Assembly (NCBI GenBank): GCA_937891425.1
Contig: CALAGD010000024.1
Span: forward strand, 129,290-193,289
Origin: an uncultured Pigmentiphaga sp.
GTDB lineage: Bacteria; Pseudomonadota; Gammaproteobacteria; Burkholderiales; Burkholderiaceae_B
DNA length: 64,000 nucleotides
Direction: 5' to 3'
The position numbers and the translations under genes were made by a program. The notes below the pieces were generated by a model, which searched no databases, was not told the origin of the DNA, and worked only from the letters and a program-made list of their open reading frames with translations. Below are positions 16,671 to 25,580 of this stretch, piece after piece; position 1 is the stretch's first letter, and the number at the start of each line of letters is the position of its first letter.

Positions 16671-17831
16671 CTACGATGCACCGTGTTTCAGGAGATTTGC
16701 GCTCACGATCTGCGGCTCGATGATGAACAGCTCCGGCCGGTCCGGATCGACCGTGATCTTCACCCAGTGCGTATCGGGCCAGCCGAAGGTTTCGACACGG
16801 GTGAGATTCTCGAAGGGCCGGTTGCTTTTCAGCCCGAACAAAGGCTTGTCGATTCGAAACAGATGGGTATCGCCATGCAGCAGGGCTGTCGGGCGATCCC
16901 ACGACTCCATGTGCGTACGCAGCCGTGTTACCCATTCGTCGTAAGGTGTGGGCGCGGGCGGATTCGGCGTCTTTACGCCGCCAAAAAGCCGAAAGTAGCG
17001 GCCCAGATAGCTCGGGGGCCAATGGTTCTCGAATCCCGGGTTGGCGTGGATGATCAATACCAGCCCCTGGCTGTCATGATCACGGGCATGCTCGAATGCC
17101 TTGTCCATCCACGCCAGATTGGCCGCCATGCGTCGCTTGCGTTCCGCTTCCAGCTCAGGGGTGCGTTCGAAGTTGTCGTTTGACCCCAGTACGTGCATGG
17201 TGGCGAAAGTGACCCCGCCGAGGTCCCACATCTGGTTTTCGACGTACTCGGCATGTGCCGGGTCGTTGCGCTGGCTCTGCACCGGCATCTGCCGCTTGCC
17301 GAGGCTACGACCTTCCGGGAAAAACATCGCGCGCACGGTAGCCAGGCATTCGAAGGGGTCGGCCTTGATTTCCTTGAACTCAACGTAGTCCGACCAATCG
17401 TTATCCCCCGGCACAGAAATCAGGGGATGATTGCATGAGTTGAACGTGCCAAGCACATACTCGTAATTGTCTTTGGCACCAGGCTGGCGGGCTATTGACG
17501 GATTGCGCTCATAGGGACGCGGATCGAACATGGTGTCGCCGACATGCACCGCAAACACCAGGTCCTCCTCGTTCAGGTCCTCGAGCACGGCGGCATACTC
17601 CCCCTCCTGCTTGCGCGTATAGGGCATGTCGCCCAACAGCGCAAAGGCGAAGCGCTCGCCCTTCTTTGGAACAGATGCCGTAGATCGGGCACCCTCGTGC
17701 CCCTCGGTAGCCTTCTCTGTGGCATGCACTGCAGGCTGTACCAGGGGCAACGCCCCCACAGCCGCGGCACTTGCTACAAATTAGCGGCGACTCTGCACGA
17801 CACGCTCCGAGTCTTTTCTGCTCTTTGTCAT
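16671..17831 (-). pseudogene. Tat-exported calcineurin-like metallophosphatase interrupted by an in-frame TAA in its signal peptide
   Basis: From ATG 17831, preceded by a near-perfect AAAGGAGGAGG site, 16 codons lead to SRR, then TAA (17783-17781), then FVASAAAVGALPLVQPAVHA in the same frame. The stop replaces the x of the twin-arginine motif SRRxFV, so this was a Tat signal peptide. The mature part (about 340 residues) is intact and shows metallophosphatase landmarks: LLGDMPY, HVGDTMFD, PGDNDWSD, IIHANPG and HGDTHLF. If the stop is real, the enzyme is lost or only a poorly exported form could arise from GTG 17759, which lacks the arginines. A one-base change from CAA, GAA or AAA explains it; sequencing error or readthrough are alternatives. 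Confidence 0.8.
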
Positions 17832-18138
17832 GTTCCACCTCCTCCTTTTGTCAGCGGACTAGTGCGCGAAACAGACCAGTTCACGTTCCGATGAGACTGC
17901 AGTGCCATCGCGTTTCTCTTGATTTCGATCGAATGGCACAGATGCAACGCTGGGAATACAAGAATGACCCGCCTTTCGACAACTTGCAGCACATCGGCCG
18001 TCAGGTCGTAATGGTGCGTCCGAGTACGCGCCAGCCACCGTCGTATCGCCCATCGGTATTCACCCCGAGTGAACCTGCAAGCCGAGCGGGCGCGAGGCCG
18101 CGGCAAACCATGCGGATAGCTGGAGGAGGATTTCTTAG
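17832..18138. other. Intergenic region between the metallophosphatase and tRNA-Leu
   Basis: About 307 bp. Apart from the strong ribosome site at its left edge (serving the interrupted gene), I see no convincing gene, repeat or terminator. Confidence 0.4.
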
Positions 18139-18223
18139 TGGTGCGAGGAGGGGGACTCGAACCCCCACACCTTTCGGCGTCAGGACCTAAACCTGGTGCG
18201 TCTACCAATTTCGCCATCCTCGC
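18139..18223 (-). tRNA. tRNA-Leu (anticodon UAG)
   Basis: 85 nt including an encoded CCA. The 7-bp acceptor stem GCGAGGA/TCCTCGC, an 11-nt class II variable arm, the T-loop GGTTCGAGTCC and anticodon loop TTTAGGT (TAG) are all present. It decodes CUA and, by wobble, other CUN leucine codons. No other tRNA is adjacent. Confidence 0.97.
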
Positions 18224-18640
18224 ACGCCACGTGGCGCCCTGTGATGCGCGCACGCAATACTTGCCCCGGGCAACCGAAGGTGCGGCAAATGGCCGCGGCG
18301 GGGCAATGCGAAGCTTTGTATTGTAGCGCAGTCTCGGTCCGGCCGCAGATCCCGCGTTACACTATGCGCTTTGGCAAAAAGGCCCACGAGCCATGACTGA
18401 CTGCCGCGGCCCGCGCATGCGGATCACCGCCGTCCCAGCCTTGTTCGTTCAGTCTTCCCACGTACCGTTTACCGGTCCACGGGGCGCGCGAAGCACTGGT
18501 TTGCAGCGTCCCGCCGCTTTCCTGTCACCGCTGCCGCCGTGGGCCAGACGCTTGCCCTCGCCCTCGAGCTGCGTGAGCCCGGCTCGGGCGTTTACAGACC
18601 CACCCTTTCTTATCGCATCGATCCCCATCAAGGAGCGCCA
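18224..18640. other. Upstream region of dapD
   Basis: 417 bp between tRNA-Leu and dapD. It presumably contains promoters for both directions, but no clear hexamer pair was found. A plus-strand reading frame 18393-18644 overlaps the dapD ATG; its Pro/Ser/Arg-rich composition and lack of a ribosome site argue against it being a gene. Confidence 0.4.
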
Positions 18641-19462
18641 ATGAGCAGTCACCTGCAAGACATTGTCAATCAAGCCTGGGAGGACCGCGCCCAGATCAAC
18701 GCGCAGAATGCCCCCGCCGACCTGCGCAACGCCGTAGAAGAAGTCATCGAGGCGCTTGACACCGGGCGCCTGCGCGTGGCCGAAAAAACAGGCGAAGGCT
18801 GGGTGGTGCACGACTGGTTGAAGAAGGCCGTCCTGCTGCAATTCCGGCTCATGGACAACCAGGTTTCCGAGGCCGGGCCGTTCCGCTACTTCGACAAGGT
18901 CGCCACCAAGTTCGAAAGCTATGATGAAGCGGCCTTCCGCACCCACGGCGTGCGTGTGGTACCGCCAGCGACGGTGCGCCGCGGCGCCTATGTCGCCCGG
19001 AACGTGGTGTTGATGCCGGCGTACGTGAACGTGGGGGCGTACGTTGACGAGGGTACCATGGTCGACACCTGGGCCACCGTGGGTTCATGTGCCCAGATCG
19101 GCAAGAACGTTCACCTGTCGGGCGGCGTGGGTATCGGCGGCGTACTGGAGCCGTTGCAAGCCCGCCCCACCATCATTGAAGACAACTGCTTCATCGGCGC
19201 CCGCTCGGAAGTGGCCGAAGGCGTGATCGTCGAGGAGAACTCCGTGCTGGCCATGGGTGTATTCCTCAGCCAGAGCACGCGCATCTACGATCGCGAAACC
19301 GGAGAGATCATGTACGGACGCGTACCCGCAGGGTCGGTCGTGGTGCCTGGCAGCATGCCCTCCGCTGACGGTTCCCATAGCCTATACTGCGCGGTTATCG
19401 TGAAGCGTGTCGACGCGCAGACCCGCGCCAAAACCGGCGTGAACGAACTGCTGCGCCTGTAA
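18641..19462 (+). CDS. dapD: 2,3,4,5-tetrahydropyridine-2,6-dicarboxylate N-succinyltransferase
   Basis: A 273-residue enzyme, exactly the family length, that succinylates tetrahydrodipicolinate in the succinylase branch of lysine/diaminopimelate synthesis. The C-terminal half is a left-handed beta-helix of hexapeptide repeats ([20 protein letters not shown], then [11 protein letters not shown] and [21 protein letters not shown]). AAGGAG lies 6 nt before ATG 18641. dapE follows on the same strand after 134 nt. Confidence 0.97.
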   Translation: MSSHLQDIVNQAWEDRAQINAQNAPADLRNAVEEVIEALDTGRLRVAEKTGEGWVVHDWLKKAVLLQFRLMDNQVSEAGPFRYFDKVATKFESYDEAAFRTHGVRVVPPATVRRGAYVARNVVLMPAYVNVGAYVDEGTMVDTWATVGSCAQIGKNVHLSGGVGIGGVLEPLQARPTIIEDNCFIGARSEVAEGVIVEENSVLAMGVFLSQSTRIYDRETGEIMYGRVPAGSVVVPGSMPSADGSHSLYCAVIVKRVDAQTRAKTGVNELLRL

Positions 19463-19596
19463 ACGCGACACGTCCGGGCGCACTGCGTTCCCTGACGCAG
19501 GCGCCTGCGGTCGCTCCTGGCCGGGATCGCCCCGCCCCCATGGAAGCCAGCACCCTGCACCAGTCCCACTCCCGCGTCCCTGACCGTTCGCAGAAC

Positions 19597-20769
19597 ATGA
19601 CCGTTTCCCAATCCGTTTCAACGTCCGCCTCGGATGCCGTGCTCGACCTTGTGCGTGAACTCGTCCGATACCGCTCGATCACGCCCGAGGATGCCGGCGT
19701 CATGCCCTTTCTGGAGAAGCGCCTGAACGCATCAGGCTTTCAGGCCGAGTACCTGCCCTCGGGCGGGGTCAGCAATGTCTGGCTGCGGCGCGGCAACACG
19801 GGGCCCCTCGTGGTGTTCGCCGGTCACACCGACGTGGTTCCGACTGGCCCTGTCGAGGCCTGGACGCACCCCCCTTTTGAAGCTGTAGTGGCCGACGGCA
19901 GGTTGCACGGACGTGGTTCTGCTGACATGAAAAGTTCGATCGCGGCATTCGTGGTTGCGGTGGAGGAGTTCGTGCAGGCACATCCCGATCATCCCGGCTC
20001 CATTGCCCTGCTGCTGACTTCGGATGAAGAGGGGCCTGCCGTGGATGGCACCGTGCACGTCTGTCGCGTGCTGCGTGAGCGCGGCATACAGCTTGACTAC
20101 TGCATCGTGGGCGAGCCAACATCCACCCATCAACTGGGCGACACGCTCAAGAACGGGCGTCGCGGCTCGCTATCAGGCCATCTCACCATCCGCGGCATAC
20201 AGGGGCATGTCGCCTACCCTCACCTCGCGCGCAACCCGGTGCATCAGTCGGCGGCAGCCATCCACGAGCTGGCCCATACGGTGTGGGACGACGGAAACGA
20301 ATACTTTCCTCCTACCACGTTCCAGATTTCAAACTACCATGCGGGCACCGGCGCCCCCAACATCATTCCGGGCACCGCGGAAATCGACTTCAACTTCCGA
20401 TTCAGCACTGCCAGCACCGTCGAGGGTCTGAAGGCGCGCGTGGAGGAGATCCTGCAACGGCATGGACTCGACTTCACCATCAGCTGGACGCTGAGCGGCA
20501 ACCCCTATCTCACACCAGTGGGTACGCTCAGCCAGGCCCTCACCCAGGCGATCGAGGCCGAACTGGGCGTGACACCCCAGCTGTCCACCGATGGCGGCAC
20601 CTCCGATGGCCGCTTCATCGCCGAGATTTGCCCGCAGGTTATAGAATTCGGTCCGATCAACGCCACCATTCACAAAGTGAATGAGTGCATCGACGTCAAC
20701 CACCTCTTACCTCTCAAGAACGTGTACCGACGTACCCTCGAATCTCTGCTGGGAGGCCCCGAGCAGTAA
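19597..20769 (+). CDS. dapE: Succinyl-diaminopimelate desuccinylase
   Basis: A 390-residue M20-family dizinc amidase that releases L,L-diaminopimelate. Metal ligands and catalytic residues are visible: [14 protein letters not shown] (His, Asp), [10 protein letters not shown] (bridging Asp), TSDEEGPA (catalytic Glu pair), IVGEPTST and the final NATIHKVNE histidine. The lid domain with NGRRGSLSG and [12 protein letters not shown] is intact. The ATG at 19597 gives a family-like N-terminus; an in-frame ATG at 19540 would add 19 polar residues, and neither has a good ribosome site. It ends TAATG, overlapping prmB by one base. Confidence 0.95.
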   Translation: MTVSQSVSTSASDAVLDLVRELVRYRSITPEDAGVMPFLEKRLNASGFQAEYLPSGGVSNVWLRRGNTGPLVVFAGHTDVVPTGPVEAWTHPPFEAVVADGRLHGRGSADMKSSIAAFVVAVEEFVQAHPDHPGSIALLLTSDEEGPAVDGTVHVCRVLRERGIQLDYCIVGEPTSTHQLGDTLKNGRRGSLSGHLTIRGIQGHVAYPHLARNPVHQSAAAIHELAHTVWDDGNEYFPPTTFQISNYHAGTGAPNIIPGTAEIDFNFRFSTASTVEGLKARVEEILQRHGLDFTISWTLSGNPYLTPVGTLSQALTQAIEAELGVTPQLSTDGGTSDGRFIAEICPQVIEFGPINATIHKVNECIDVNHLLPLKNVYRRTLESLLGGPEQ

Positions 20770-21770
20770 TGCCTACGCTACCATCTCCCTTTGGGCGGGC
20801 GCCTTCGCGCGCCGTCGACAGTTTCCGGCGCGACCGCCTGCAGTCAATTGCGCCACTGCCCAAACGCTACGCGGCATTGCAGACCCTGCGCGACTGGCTG
20901 CGCTACGCCGTCAGCCGGTTCAACCGGGCCGGGCTGGTGTTCGGCCATGGTACCGACAACGCCTACGACGAGGCAGCTTATCTGCTGCTCCATACCCTGC
21001 ACTTGCCGCCCGACCTGCTCGACCCCTTCCTCGACGCACATCTGCTTGAAAGCGAGTGCGAGGCCATTCGGGAGGTCATAGAGCGCCGCATCAACGAGCG
21101 GCTGCCCGCACCGTACCTCACCGGCGAGGCCTGGTTGCGCGGGCGGCGATTCCACGTCGACACCAATGTCATCATTCCCCGCTCGCCCATTGCCGAACTG
21201 CTCGATGAAGGGCTTGCCCCTTCGATCAGTGACCCTTACGCTGTGGAACGCGTGCTCGACATGTGCACCGGTTCAGGGTGCCTCGCTATTCTGGCGGCAC
21301 AGGCATTCCCCCTGGCGGAGGTCGTCGGGGTCGATGCCTCGGACGCAGCGCTTGGTGTGGCCGCACGCAATATCGCGGAGTACGGGCTGGAAGACCGCAT
21401 CACGCTTTACAAGAGCGACCTCTTCAACGATCTGCCCGAGCAGACTTTCGACCTCATCATCTGCAACCCGCCCTACGTGAATGCCCGGTCCATGGCACAG
21501 TTGCCGCCCGAATACCAGCACGAGCCGGCCATGGCACTGCACGGCGGTGACGACGGGATGGATCTCGTACGCCGCATCATTGCCGATGCGCCACGCTACC
21601 TCTCGGAGGACGGCATTCTCATCCTGGAAATCGGACACGAACGCCCTTACTTTGAAGCGGCGTTCCCCGAGCTTTCGCCGTTGTGGCTGGAGACGGCCGG
21701 AACCACCGACAGCGTCATGCTGCTCCACCGCAGCGAGCTGATTCAGGCCACGCATGGAAACCACGAATAA
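20769..21770 (+). CDS. prmB: Ribosomal protein L3 N5-glutamine methyltransferase
   Basis: A 333-residue SAM-dependent methyltransferase of the HemK/PrmB family, which methylates a glutamine of ribosomal protein L3. The N-terminal helical domain is followed by VLDMCTGSGCLAILAAQ (SAM motif I) and the catalytic NPPY at 233-236 (LIICNPPYVNARSM), which is PrmB-like rather than PrmC-like. Its ATG overlaps the dapE stop (TAATG), indicating translational coupling; the dapE-prmB pairing is common in betaproteobacteria. The N-terminus is slightly longer than in the E. coli protein. Confidence 0.93.
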   Translation: MPTLPSPFGRAPSRAVDSFRRDRLQSIAPLPKRYAALQTLRDWLRYAVSRFNRAGLVFGHGTDNAYDEAAYLLLHTLHLPPDLLDPFLDAHLLESECEAIREVIERRINERLPAPYLTGEAWLRGRRFHVDTNVIIPRSPIAELLDEGLAPSISDPYAVERVLDMCTGSGCLAILAAQAFPLAEVVGVDASDAALGVAARNIAEYGLEDRITLYKSDLFNDLPEQTFDLIICNPPYVNARSMAQLPPEYQHEPAMALHGGDDGMDLVRRIIADAPRYLSEDGILILEIGHERPYFEAAFPELSPLWLETAGTTDSVMLLHRSELIQATHGNHE

Positions 21771-21802
21771 GCGGCCGCTCGCCCTTCAGTTGCACGGTAC
21801 TG

Positions 21803-21830
21803 CCCGGGTTCATGCGTGCCCGGGTTTCTT
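21803..21830 (+). terminator. Putative intrinsic terminator after prmB
   Basis: CCCGGG, a 10-nt loop, CCCGGG, then TTTCTTT, 32 nt past the prmB stop. A short but GC-only stem with a T-rich tail. If it functions, the ABC-F gene start must lie downstream of it. Confidence 0.5.
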
Positions 21831-21845
21831 TCACCTGACTCCGTC

Positions 21846-23831
21846 TTGATACGCGCCACCAATCTCACCCTTCGACGCGGTACGAAAATCCTGCTCAACG
21901 GTGCCGACTTCGTCGTTCACCCTGGTGAACGCGTCGGCATCGTGGGTCGGAATGGTGCCGGCAAGTCCTCGCTGTTCGCGCTGCTGGTTGGCACCCTCGA
22001 ACCTGACAGCGGGTCGCTCTCCATTCCGGCACACTGGCGCATTGCCACGGTCGCACAGGAAATCGAAGACGTCGACCGCCCTGCCCGCGAATTCGTCATC
22101 GACGGCGACACCCACCTGCGCGAACTGCAGGCACAACGCCAGGCGCTTGAAGGCGACTCTACCCAGGGCGCGCGCATCGCCGAACTCGAGGCTGCGCTGG
22201 GCGATGCCGGGGCCTGGAGCGCCGAGGCCCGGGCCGAGCAGCTGCTGGCCGGGCTGGGTTTTGCCCCCGATGAATGGCTGCTGCCGGTGGGCCAGTATTC
22301 CGGGGGCTGGCGCATGCGCCTGAACCTGGCACGTGCACTCATGGCTCCCTCCGACCTGTTGCTGCTGGACGAGCCGACGAACCATCTTGATCTGGATGCC
22401 ATGCTGTGGCTCGAACGCTGGCTGGGCGCGTACCCGGGCACCGTGCTGCTGATCTCGCACGATACCGAGTTCCTGGACGCCGTGGCGCGCAGCATCCTGC
22501 ACTTCGACCATGGCAAGCTGGTACGCTACAGGGGCGGATACGACGAATTCATCAGCCAGCGCGCCGAACGGCTGCGCCAGACGCAACTCGCCATTGCACG
22601 TCAGGAGAAACAGGCCGCACACCTGCAAAGTTTCGTCGACCGGTTCCGGGCCAAGGCCACCAAGGCGCGCCAGGCACAGAGCCGGCTCAAGGCGCTTGCC
22701 CGGCTGGAGAAACTCGAGCCGGTACGCATCGAGTCAGGCATCCGCATCCGCCTGCCCCAGCCCGATCACATGCCCGATCCGTTGCTCATACTCGAGCACA
22801 GCCATCTGGGCTATGGCGAGCGCACCATCCTGAAAGACGTGAATGTCCTGGTGCGGGCCGGTGCCCGCATCGGCGTACTGGGCGCCAACGGCGCCGGCAA
22901 GAGTACGCTGATCAAGACACTGGCAGGAGAACTCGTGCCCATCGATGGCGTGCGCCTGCCCTCGCGCGGGTTGCAGGTCGGCTACTTCGCACAGCACCAG
23001 CTCGACGTACTGCGACCCGACGACACCCCCCTGTCCCACCTGACCCGAATCGCTCCCGATGCCCGCGAACAGGAGCTGCGCGACTACCTGGGCACGTTTG
23101 GCATTGTCGGCGACATGGCGGTCAACCCTGTGGGTTTCATGTCAGGCGGAGAGAAGGCCCGGCTGGCACTATCCCTCATCGTGTGGCAACGCCCCAATCT
23201 CCTGTTGCTGGACGAACCCAGCAACCACCTGGACGTCGATACCCGGGAAGCGCTCACGGCAGCCTTGGCCGAGTTCGAAGGCAGCATGCTTCTGGTCTCG
23301 CACGACCGTCACCTGCTGCGTACCACAGTCGACAGTTTCTGGATCGTGGCCGATGGCAAGGTCACCGAGTTCGACGGCGACCTCGACGACTACCGTACAT
23401 GGGTGGAAGAACGTCAGCGCGCCGCCAGGGCGTCCGGGGCCGTACCGGCACGCGGTGAAACCAGCCCGTCCGGGGAGGCGGCAGCGCCCCGACGCACCGA
23501 GGCGGTCGACCGCAAGGCCGAACGTCGTCGTCAGGCCGAAGCCCGACAGCGGCTCGCCGAGTTGCGCCGCCCCCTGGAAAAGCAGCTCGCGCTGGTGGAG
23601 CAACAGCTGGATGCACTCACCCGGCGCAAGAACGAGCTCGATGTCGTCCTCGCCGATCCCGGACTGTACGAGGACGCCCGCCGCGATGAACGGCTGCGCG
23701 TTCTGGCGGAGCACGGGGAGGTTGCCAAGCGACTTGCCACGGTCGAGGACGAGTGGCTGGTACTGCAGGAAAAACTGAACGAACTGATCGCATCCTTCGA
23801 CGCCGAGATCACACCACCTGGCACCGCATAA
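21846..23831 (+). CDS. ABC-F family ATPase (YheS/Uup-like)
   Basis: A 661-residue cytosolic protein with two ATPase domains and no membrane segments. ABC-F proteins act on the ribosome to relieve stalls or tune translation. Seen: first Walker A GRNGAGKSS (34-42), signature SGGWRMRLNLARAL, Walker B LLLLDEPTNHLDL; then the interdomain linker with basic coiled coil (RAKATKARQAQSRLKALARLE); second Walker [10 protein letters not shown], signature SGGEKARLALSLI; and a C-terminal Arg/Glu-rich coiled coil. TTG 21846 gives the family start MIRATNLTLRRG; an upstream GTG (21816) would lie inside the terminator hairpin. Uup versus YheS is not decided. Confidence 0.92.
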   Translation: MIRATNLTLRRGTKILLNGADFVVHPGERVGIVGRNGAGKSSLFALLVGTLEPDSGSLSIPAHWRIATVAQEIEDVDRPAREFVIDGDTHLRELQAQRQALEGDSTQGARIAELEAALGDAGAWSAEARAEQLLAGLGFAPDEWLLPVGQYSGGWRMRLNLARALMAPSDLLLLDEPTNHLDLDAMLWLERWLGAYPGTVLLISHDTEFLDAVARSILHFDHGKLVRYRGGYDEFISQRAERLRQTQLAIARQEKQAAHLQSFVDRFRAKATKARQAQSRLKALARLEKLEPVRIESGIRIRLPQPDHMPDPLLILEHSHLGYGERTILKDVNVLVRAGARIGVLGANGAGKSTLIKTLAGELVPIDGVRLPSRGLQVGYFAQHQLDVLRPDDTPLSHLTRIAPDAREQELRDYLGTFGIVGDMAVNPVGFMSGGEKARLALSLIVWQRPNLLLLDEPSNHLDVDTREALTAALAEFEGSMLLVSHDRHLLRTTVDSFWIVADGKVTEFDGDLDDYRTWVEERQRAARASGAVPARGETSPSGEAAAPRRTEAVDRKAERRRQAEARQRLAELRRPLEKQLALVEQQLDALTRRKNELDVVLADPGLYEDARRDERLRVLAEHGEVAKRLATVEDEWLVLQEKLNELIASFDAEITPPGTA

Positions 23832-23947
23832 CACTAAAGATTACGCACGGTTCTGCCGTAGAGTATTGAGAATGCATGCCGGCCGCTGCGAGAAGCACGC
23901 GCCGGCCTAGCACGATTGCGCAGATACAGCAAGGCGCACGGCTGTCC

Positions 23948-23976
23948 TTGTCACACATCCACAACTGTGGGTTAAT
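23948..23976 (+). promoter_or_regulatory. Putative promoter of the IclR regulator gene
   Basis: TTGTCA (23948-23953), 17-nt spacer, GTTAAT (23971-23976). Two dyads overlap it: CCACA-AC-TGTGG (23959-23970) fills the spacer and TGTGT-T-ACACA (23977-23987) covers the predicted start point. This suggests autorepression. Confidence 0.5.
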
Positions 23977-24028
23977 TGTGTTACACATGCAACAATCAGG
24001 CGTCAGCCGTGGTGGTTTAGGAGTACCC

Positions 24029-24901
24029 ATGCCCCAATTCGACAGCACTGCGGTCCCATCCCCGTCGAACCGCAATGAACGTCACGCCCGACAAACTCTT
24101 CCACGCCGCTCAGGTTCCCGCGTTCGCAAAGAAGACGACTCCGGCATTCTCATGCGTTCGCTCAACGTGCTGCGAACCATCGCGCACTCACCGGAAGCTG
24201 TCGGCAACCGCGAACTGGCCGAGGCAACCGGCCTGCCCAAAGCCACGGTCTCTCGCATTACTTCGCGCCTCATCGCTGCCGGCCTGGTCCGCCAGAACCG
24301 GCAGTCCGAGCGGTTCACGCTGGGCCCTGCCGTGCTCGAACTCAGCCGGGCGTTCCTGGAACGTCTCGAGATGCGCTCGATATTCTGCGAGCACATGACC
24401 GAATTCGTGGAACAGACCGGCACCACGGTGCACCTGGGCATCCGCGATCGACTCGACATCGTATGCATTGAAGCGCTGCAACCGAAGGCAGCCACGCTCG
24501 TCACCCGCCAGCGTGTGGGCACCCGCCTCTCGCTCGCCACTTCGGCCATGGGACGCGCTTACCTGTGCGCCCTGCCCGAGGAGGAGCGCGCGCTCGCCCT
24601 CACCATGCTCACCGAGGCCGATGGCTACGGCGCGAGCGACTATGCCGCGGGCCTGCTGGCAGCCCGCAACTCGCTCGACATCCATGGATTCTGCACGGCG
24701 CTTGGCGTGCGTAGCCCTGAAATCAACGCGATCGCCACCTACATCCGGGCGCCCGACGACGAGCTCTATACCATCAGCTGCAGTGGACCTGCGTATCTGC
24801 TGCCGCCCGACACGCTGCACGGCACGGTGGCCGATCAATTCCGGAAAGCGGTGGCAGAACTGTGCCGGGAAACCGGTTCGACCACGGCGTTTCGCCTCTG
24901 A
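24029..24901 (+). CDS. IclR-family transcriptional regulator
   Basis: A 290-residue protein. After a basic, disordered N-terminal ~38 residues comes the winged helix (ILMRSLNVLRTIAH, then ELAEATGLPKATVSRITSRL) at about 40-95. The effector-binding IclR domain contains TVHLGIRDRLDIVCIEAL and LATSAMGRAYLCALP. ATG 24029 is preceded by TTAGGAG at ideal spacing. It is monocistronic and converges on recO; its targets are not obvious here. Dyads in its own promoter suggest autoregulation. Confidence 0.92.
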   Translation: MPQFDSTAVPSPSNRNERHARQTLPRRSGSRVRKEDDSGILMRSLNVLRTIAHSPEAVGNRELAEATGLPKATVSRITSRLIAAGLVRQNRQSERFTLGPAVLELSRAFLERLEMRSIFCEHMTEFVEQTGTTVHLGIRDRLDIVCIEALQPKAATLVTRQRVGTRLSLATSAMGRAYLCALPEEERALALTMLTEADGYGASDYAAGLLAARNSLDIHGFCTALGVRSPEINAIATYIRAPDDELYTISCSGPAYLLPPDTLHGTVADQFRKAVAELCRETGSTTAFRL

Positions 24902-24928
24902 TCACCTGTTGGTCACGAACCGTCAGCA

Positions 24929-24946
24929 GAACGCGCAGCCGCGTTC
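24929..24946. terminator. Hairpin between iclR-type gene and recO
   Basis: A perfect 7-bp stem GAACGCG/CGCGTTC with a CAGC loop, 28 nt after the IclR stop and 26 nt before the recO stop; no T-tract. Possibly a bidirectional terminator. Confidence 0.45.
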
Positions 24947-24972
24947 CCGCAGCATGCGCCACCGGCACGAAC

Positions 24973-25575
24973 CTACTCGTTCATGCGCTGCAGGGCATGC
25001 AACACCTTACGGGTGGCCAGTGGGCGGCCCTCCAGCTGCTCATCGAGCCGCTCGCGCAACAGCTTGCGCAACTGTGGCTCGACGGCCGGGTCATCAAAAT
25101 CCGGAGTTTCCACATCCAGCCCGTAACCCGTCTCGCGCAAGAGCGTCCACTCGAACCGCCGCAACGCGGCTGCCGCCCGTACTCCGGCTGCCAGGTTGGC
25201 CAGCGCGGTATCGTACGCGTCGTACAGCAGAGGGTGCGGATCCTCGCGTGCCAGCAGCCGCAGCAGCAGCTCGTTCATGTACCACGCCGACATCATGGCC
25301 GGGCCGGTGTATACGCGCAGGGCGGAAGTCCATTCCGCGCGCACCAGTGTCTTGACTTCGCCCGCTCCGCTCCACGACATGCTGAGCGGCTGAAAATTGG
25401 CGAGCACCGGCCGCAGGGACGACGTGGGCCGGCGCGCACCCTTGGCCACAAGGGCCACGCGGCCATGCTCGCGGCTCAGTACCTCAAGCAGCAGGGAACT
25501 CTCGCGCCACGGACTGCTGTGCAACAGGAACGCAGCTGCATCGTTGACCCGTGGCCCTGGGGTACGGGTAGCCAT
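24973..25575 (-). CDS. recO: DNA repair protein RecO, unusually short C-terminal domain
   Basis: A 200-residue protein; RecO is usually about 240-250 residues. It helps RecR load RecA on SSB-coated single strands. The N-terminal OB-fold (AFLLHSSPWRESSLLLEVLSREHGRVALVAKGARR) and helical NELLLRLLAREDPHPLLYDAY are intact, as is LRRFEWTLLRETGYGLD. After that, the loop region expected before the last helices is missing: the sequence passes within about 10 residues to PAVEPQLRKLLRERLDEQL and the family-like end GRPLATRKVLHALQ. The frame is open, so this is an in-frame loss, not a frameshift. It is last in the lepA-lepB-rnc-era-recO operon, 5 nt after era. Confidence 0.9.
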   Translation of the reverse strand: MATRTPGPRVNDAAAFLLHSSPWRESSLLLEVLSREHGRVALVAKGARRPTSSLRPVLANFQPLSMSWSGAGEVKTLVRAEWTSALRVYTGPAMMSAWYMNELLLRLLAREDPHPLLYDAYDTALANLAAGVRAAAALRRFEWTLLRETGYGLDVETPDFDDPAVEPQLRKLLRERLDEQLEGRPLATRKVLHALQRMNE

Positions 25576-25580
25576 ACGGC

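Noticed and set aside
17828..18253. A minus-strand frame containing MAKLVDAPGLGPDAERCGG
   Set aside because: That peptide is the translation of tRNA-Leu, a well-known annotation artefact; the rest shows no family features.
18393..18644. Possible leader peptide overlapping the dapD start
   Set aside because: No ribosome site, Pro/Ser/Arg-rich composition and no attenuator hairpins or lysine codon run.
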